Below, one piece after another: positions 36,512 through 37,477 of a stretch of DNA of 37,477 nt; the first letter of the stretch is position 1; every line of letters begins with the position of its first letter. Source of the stretch: an uncultured Opitutia bacterium (lineage in GTDB: Bacteria > Verrucomicrobiota > Verrucomicrobiia > Opitutales > UBA953); contig CAIKWA010000085.1 in assembly GCA_903831005.1 (NCBI GenBank), positions 1 to 37,477 of the forward strand, written 5' to 3'. Below the pieces are notes generated by a model that did not search any database, was not told the DNA's origin, and saw only the letters and a list, made by a program, of their open reading frames with translations. Both the position numbers and the translations under genes were made by a program.

Positions 36512-37239
36512 TAGGCCCAGACCCCCTGCTCGACCAAGGCTTTCGTCGCCGCCGCCGACCAGCCGCGGTTCGCGACTGGATTCGCCGGACTCGGGTGCGG
36601 CACCTTCGCATACTTGACCTGCAAACCATCCAAAGCCTCGCGCGCCCGCGTCTCGGCGTACCCGCCCACGCCGACGACCGTACTGACGCCCAGTGTCTCT
36701 ACCATCACGCGTAGGAGCTTGTCGCATTCCTTGTTCACGGGCGCCATGACTTCGTTGGGCAATTCCTCGGGAATCACGTTCCGTCCTTGCTTGGTATTTT
36801 CGAGGAACAGCAACGGGCAATAGTTATGGACGAGATGATTCGCGAAGAAGGCGTCTGCCTTGCCGAAGCGCTCCTGGAAAAGACCCCAGAGACGGCGACC
36901 GCTTACCTCCGAACGATGACAGGCGAACCCGGCGACTTTCTTGCCAGGATGCTCTTTGTCCGGACGTCCGACCGGCATCTCCAATCCCATCCAGTCTCGG
37001 ACGGCGGCAATCTCGCCGAAAGGCACGCCGTTCTGAGCCATGCCGAAAGGTCCCGGATTCATGCCTAAGAAAAGCACCTTCTTCGGTCCACTAGCCGCGT
37101 AACGACGTAGGTAGGCTTCATGCGAGGCCCAGGCATAGTCCAATGGCTGGTAGACGAAATCAGCTGGCGCAGGAAAACAACGCCCCGCCAGGGCCTTCCG
37201 TAACGCGATCGTCGCTCGGATGACTGGTTCGGCGGACAT
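36511..37239 (-). CDS. SMUG1-like single-strand-selective uracil-DNA glycosylase
   Basis: Likely start M at 37239 (MSAEPVIRATIALRKALAG). UDG motifs LFLGMNPGPFGMAQNGVPFGEI and HPSPANPVANRGW. Confidence 0.85.
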   Translation of the reverse strand: MSAEPVIRATIALRKALAGRCFPAPADFVYQPLDYAWASHEAYLRRYAASGPKKVLFLGMNPGPFGMAQNGVPFGEIAAVRDWMGLEMPVGRPDKEHPGKKVAGFACHRSEVSGRRLWGLFQERFGKADAFFANHLVHNYCPLLFLENTKQGRNVIPEELPNEVMAPVNKECDKLLRVMVETLGVSTVVGVGGYAETRAREALDGLQVKYAKVPHPSPANPVANRGWSAAATKALVEQGVWA

Positions 37240-37350
37240 GCCGTCAGACAATCGCCCGCCGCCGCCGGGTCGAGCCGTAAGCCGCCCGCCCAGGCGAGAT
37301 TTCCCCTTGCGCTTCCCCCCGCACGATAAAAAGTCCACCTTCCTACCGAC

Positions 37351-37477
37351 GTGAGCAAACCGCAGCCCTGGACTACCAAAGACGCCGAAGAATATTACGG
37401 CTTCAAACGATGGGGAGGTAACAACTTCTCCGTGGACCCGCAAGGTCACCTCTGCGTGCACCCGAAAGGCGACCACC
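37351..37477 (+). CDS. speA: Biosynthetic arginine decarboxylase, N-terminus only (runs off window)
   Basis: GTG start; translation VSKPQPWTTKDAEEYYGFKRWGGNNFSVDPQGHLCVHPKGDH resembles the N-terminus of SpeA-type decarboxylases (E. coli ...[23 protein letters not shown]). Confidence 0.65.
   Translation, partial: MSKPQPWTTKDAEEYYGFKRWGGNNFSVDPQGHLCVHPKGDH

Noticed and set aside
37240-37476. N-terminal extension of the uracil-DNA glycosylase ORF and of the methyltransferase ORF (36512-36820)
   Set aside because: The extensions overlap neighbouring genes (speA start; UDG body) and lack family similarity; internal ATGs at 37239 and 36511 match expected N-termini.
1-37477. CRISPR arrays, tRNA/rRNA genes, transposases, phage genes, toxin-antitoxin or known defence systems
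   Set aside because: None recognised on either strand; the repeats found are inverted or short-period, not CRISPR-like.

Overview
A 37.5 kb, GC-rich, gene-dense chromosomal window. The domain repertoire is typical of the PVC superphylum and probably Verrucomicrobiota: PSD1/planctomycete-cytochrome proteins, DUF1501, DUF1080, PVC-type membrane-bound dehydrogenases and a sulfatase. The core (about 1-34 kb) looks like an export-targeted sugar-oxidation locus. It has a GMC oxidoreductase plus a Tat-signal gluconate-2-dehydrogenase subunit-3-like protein, three DUF1080 (3-keto-glycoside hydrolase family) proteins including one fused to a cytochrome-c dehydrogenase, two PVC heme-binding dehydrogenases, a DUF6797-like propeller protein, two alpha/beta hydrolases, a XylR/AraC-type sugar regulator, and three tandem PSD1 (two CxxCH each) + DUF1501 (Tat) gene pairs. 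Flanking genes are an Uup-like ABC-F ATPase, a sulfatase, a SAM methyltransferase, a SMUG1-like uracil-DNA glycosylase and the start of a speA-like arginine decarboxylase. Non-coding structure includes a REPIN-like doublet with a compensatory stem change (3366-3441), a large inverted array of GTTGANNN octamers (33966-34138), a long dyad plus duplicated flanking boxes upstream of the regulator, a terminator/possible attenuator between two heme/propeller genes (13676-13714), and a clear intrinsic terminator at 29279-29305. No rRNA, tRNA, CRISPR or transposase gene was recognised. All family calls are by eye, without database searches.
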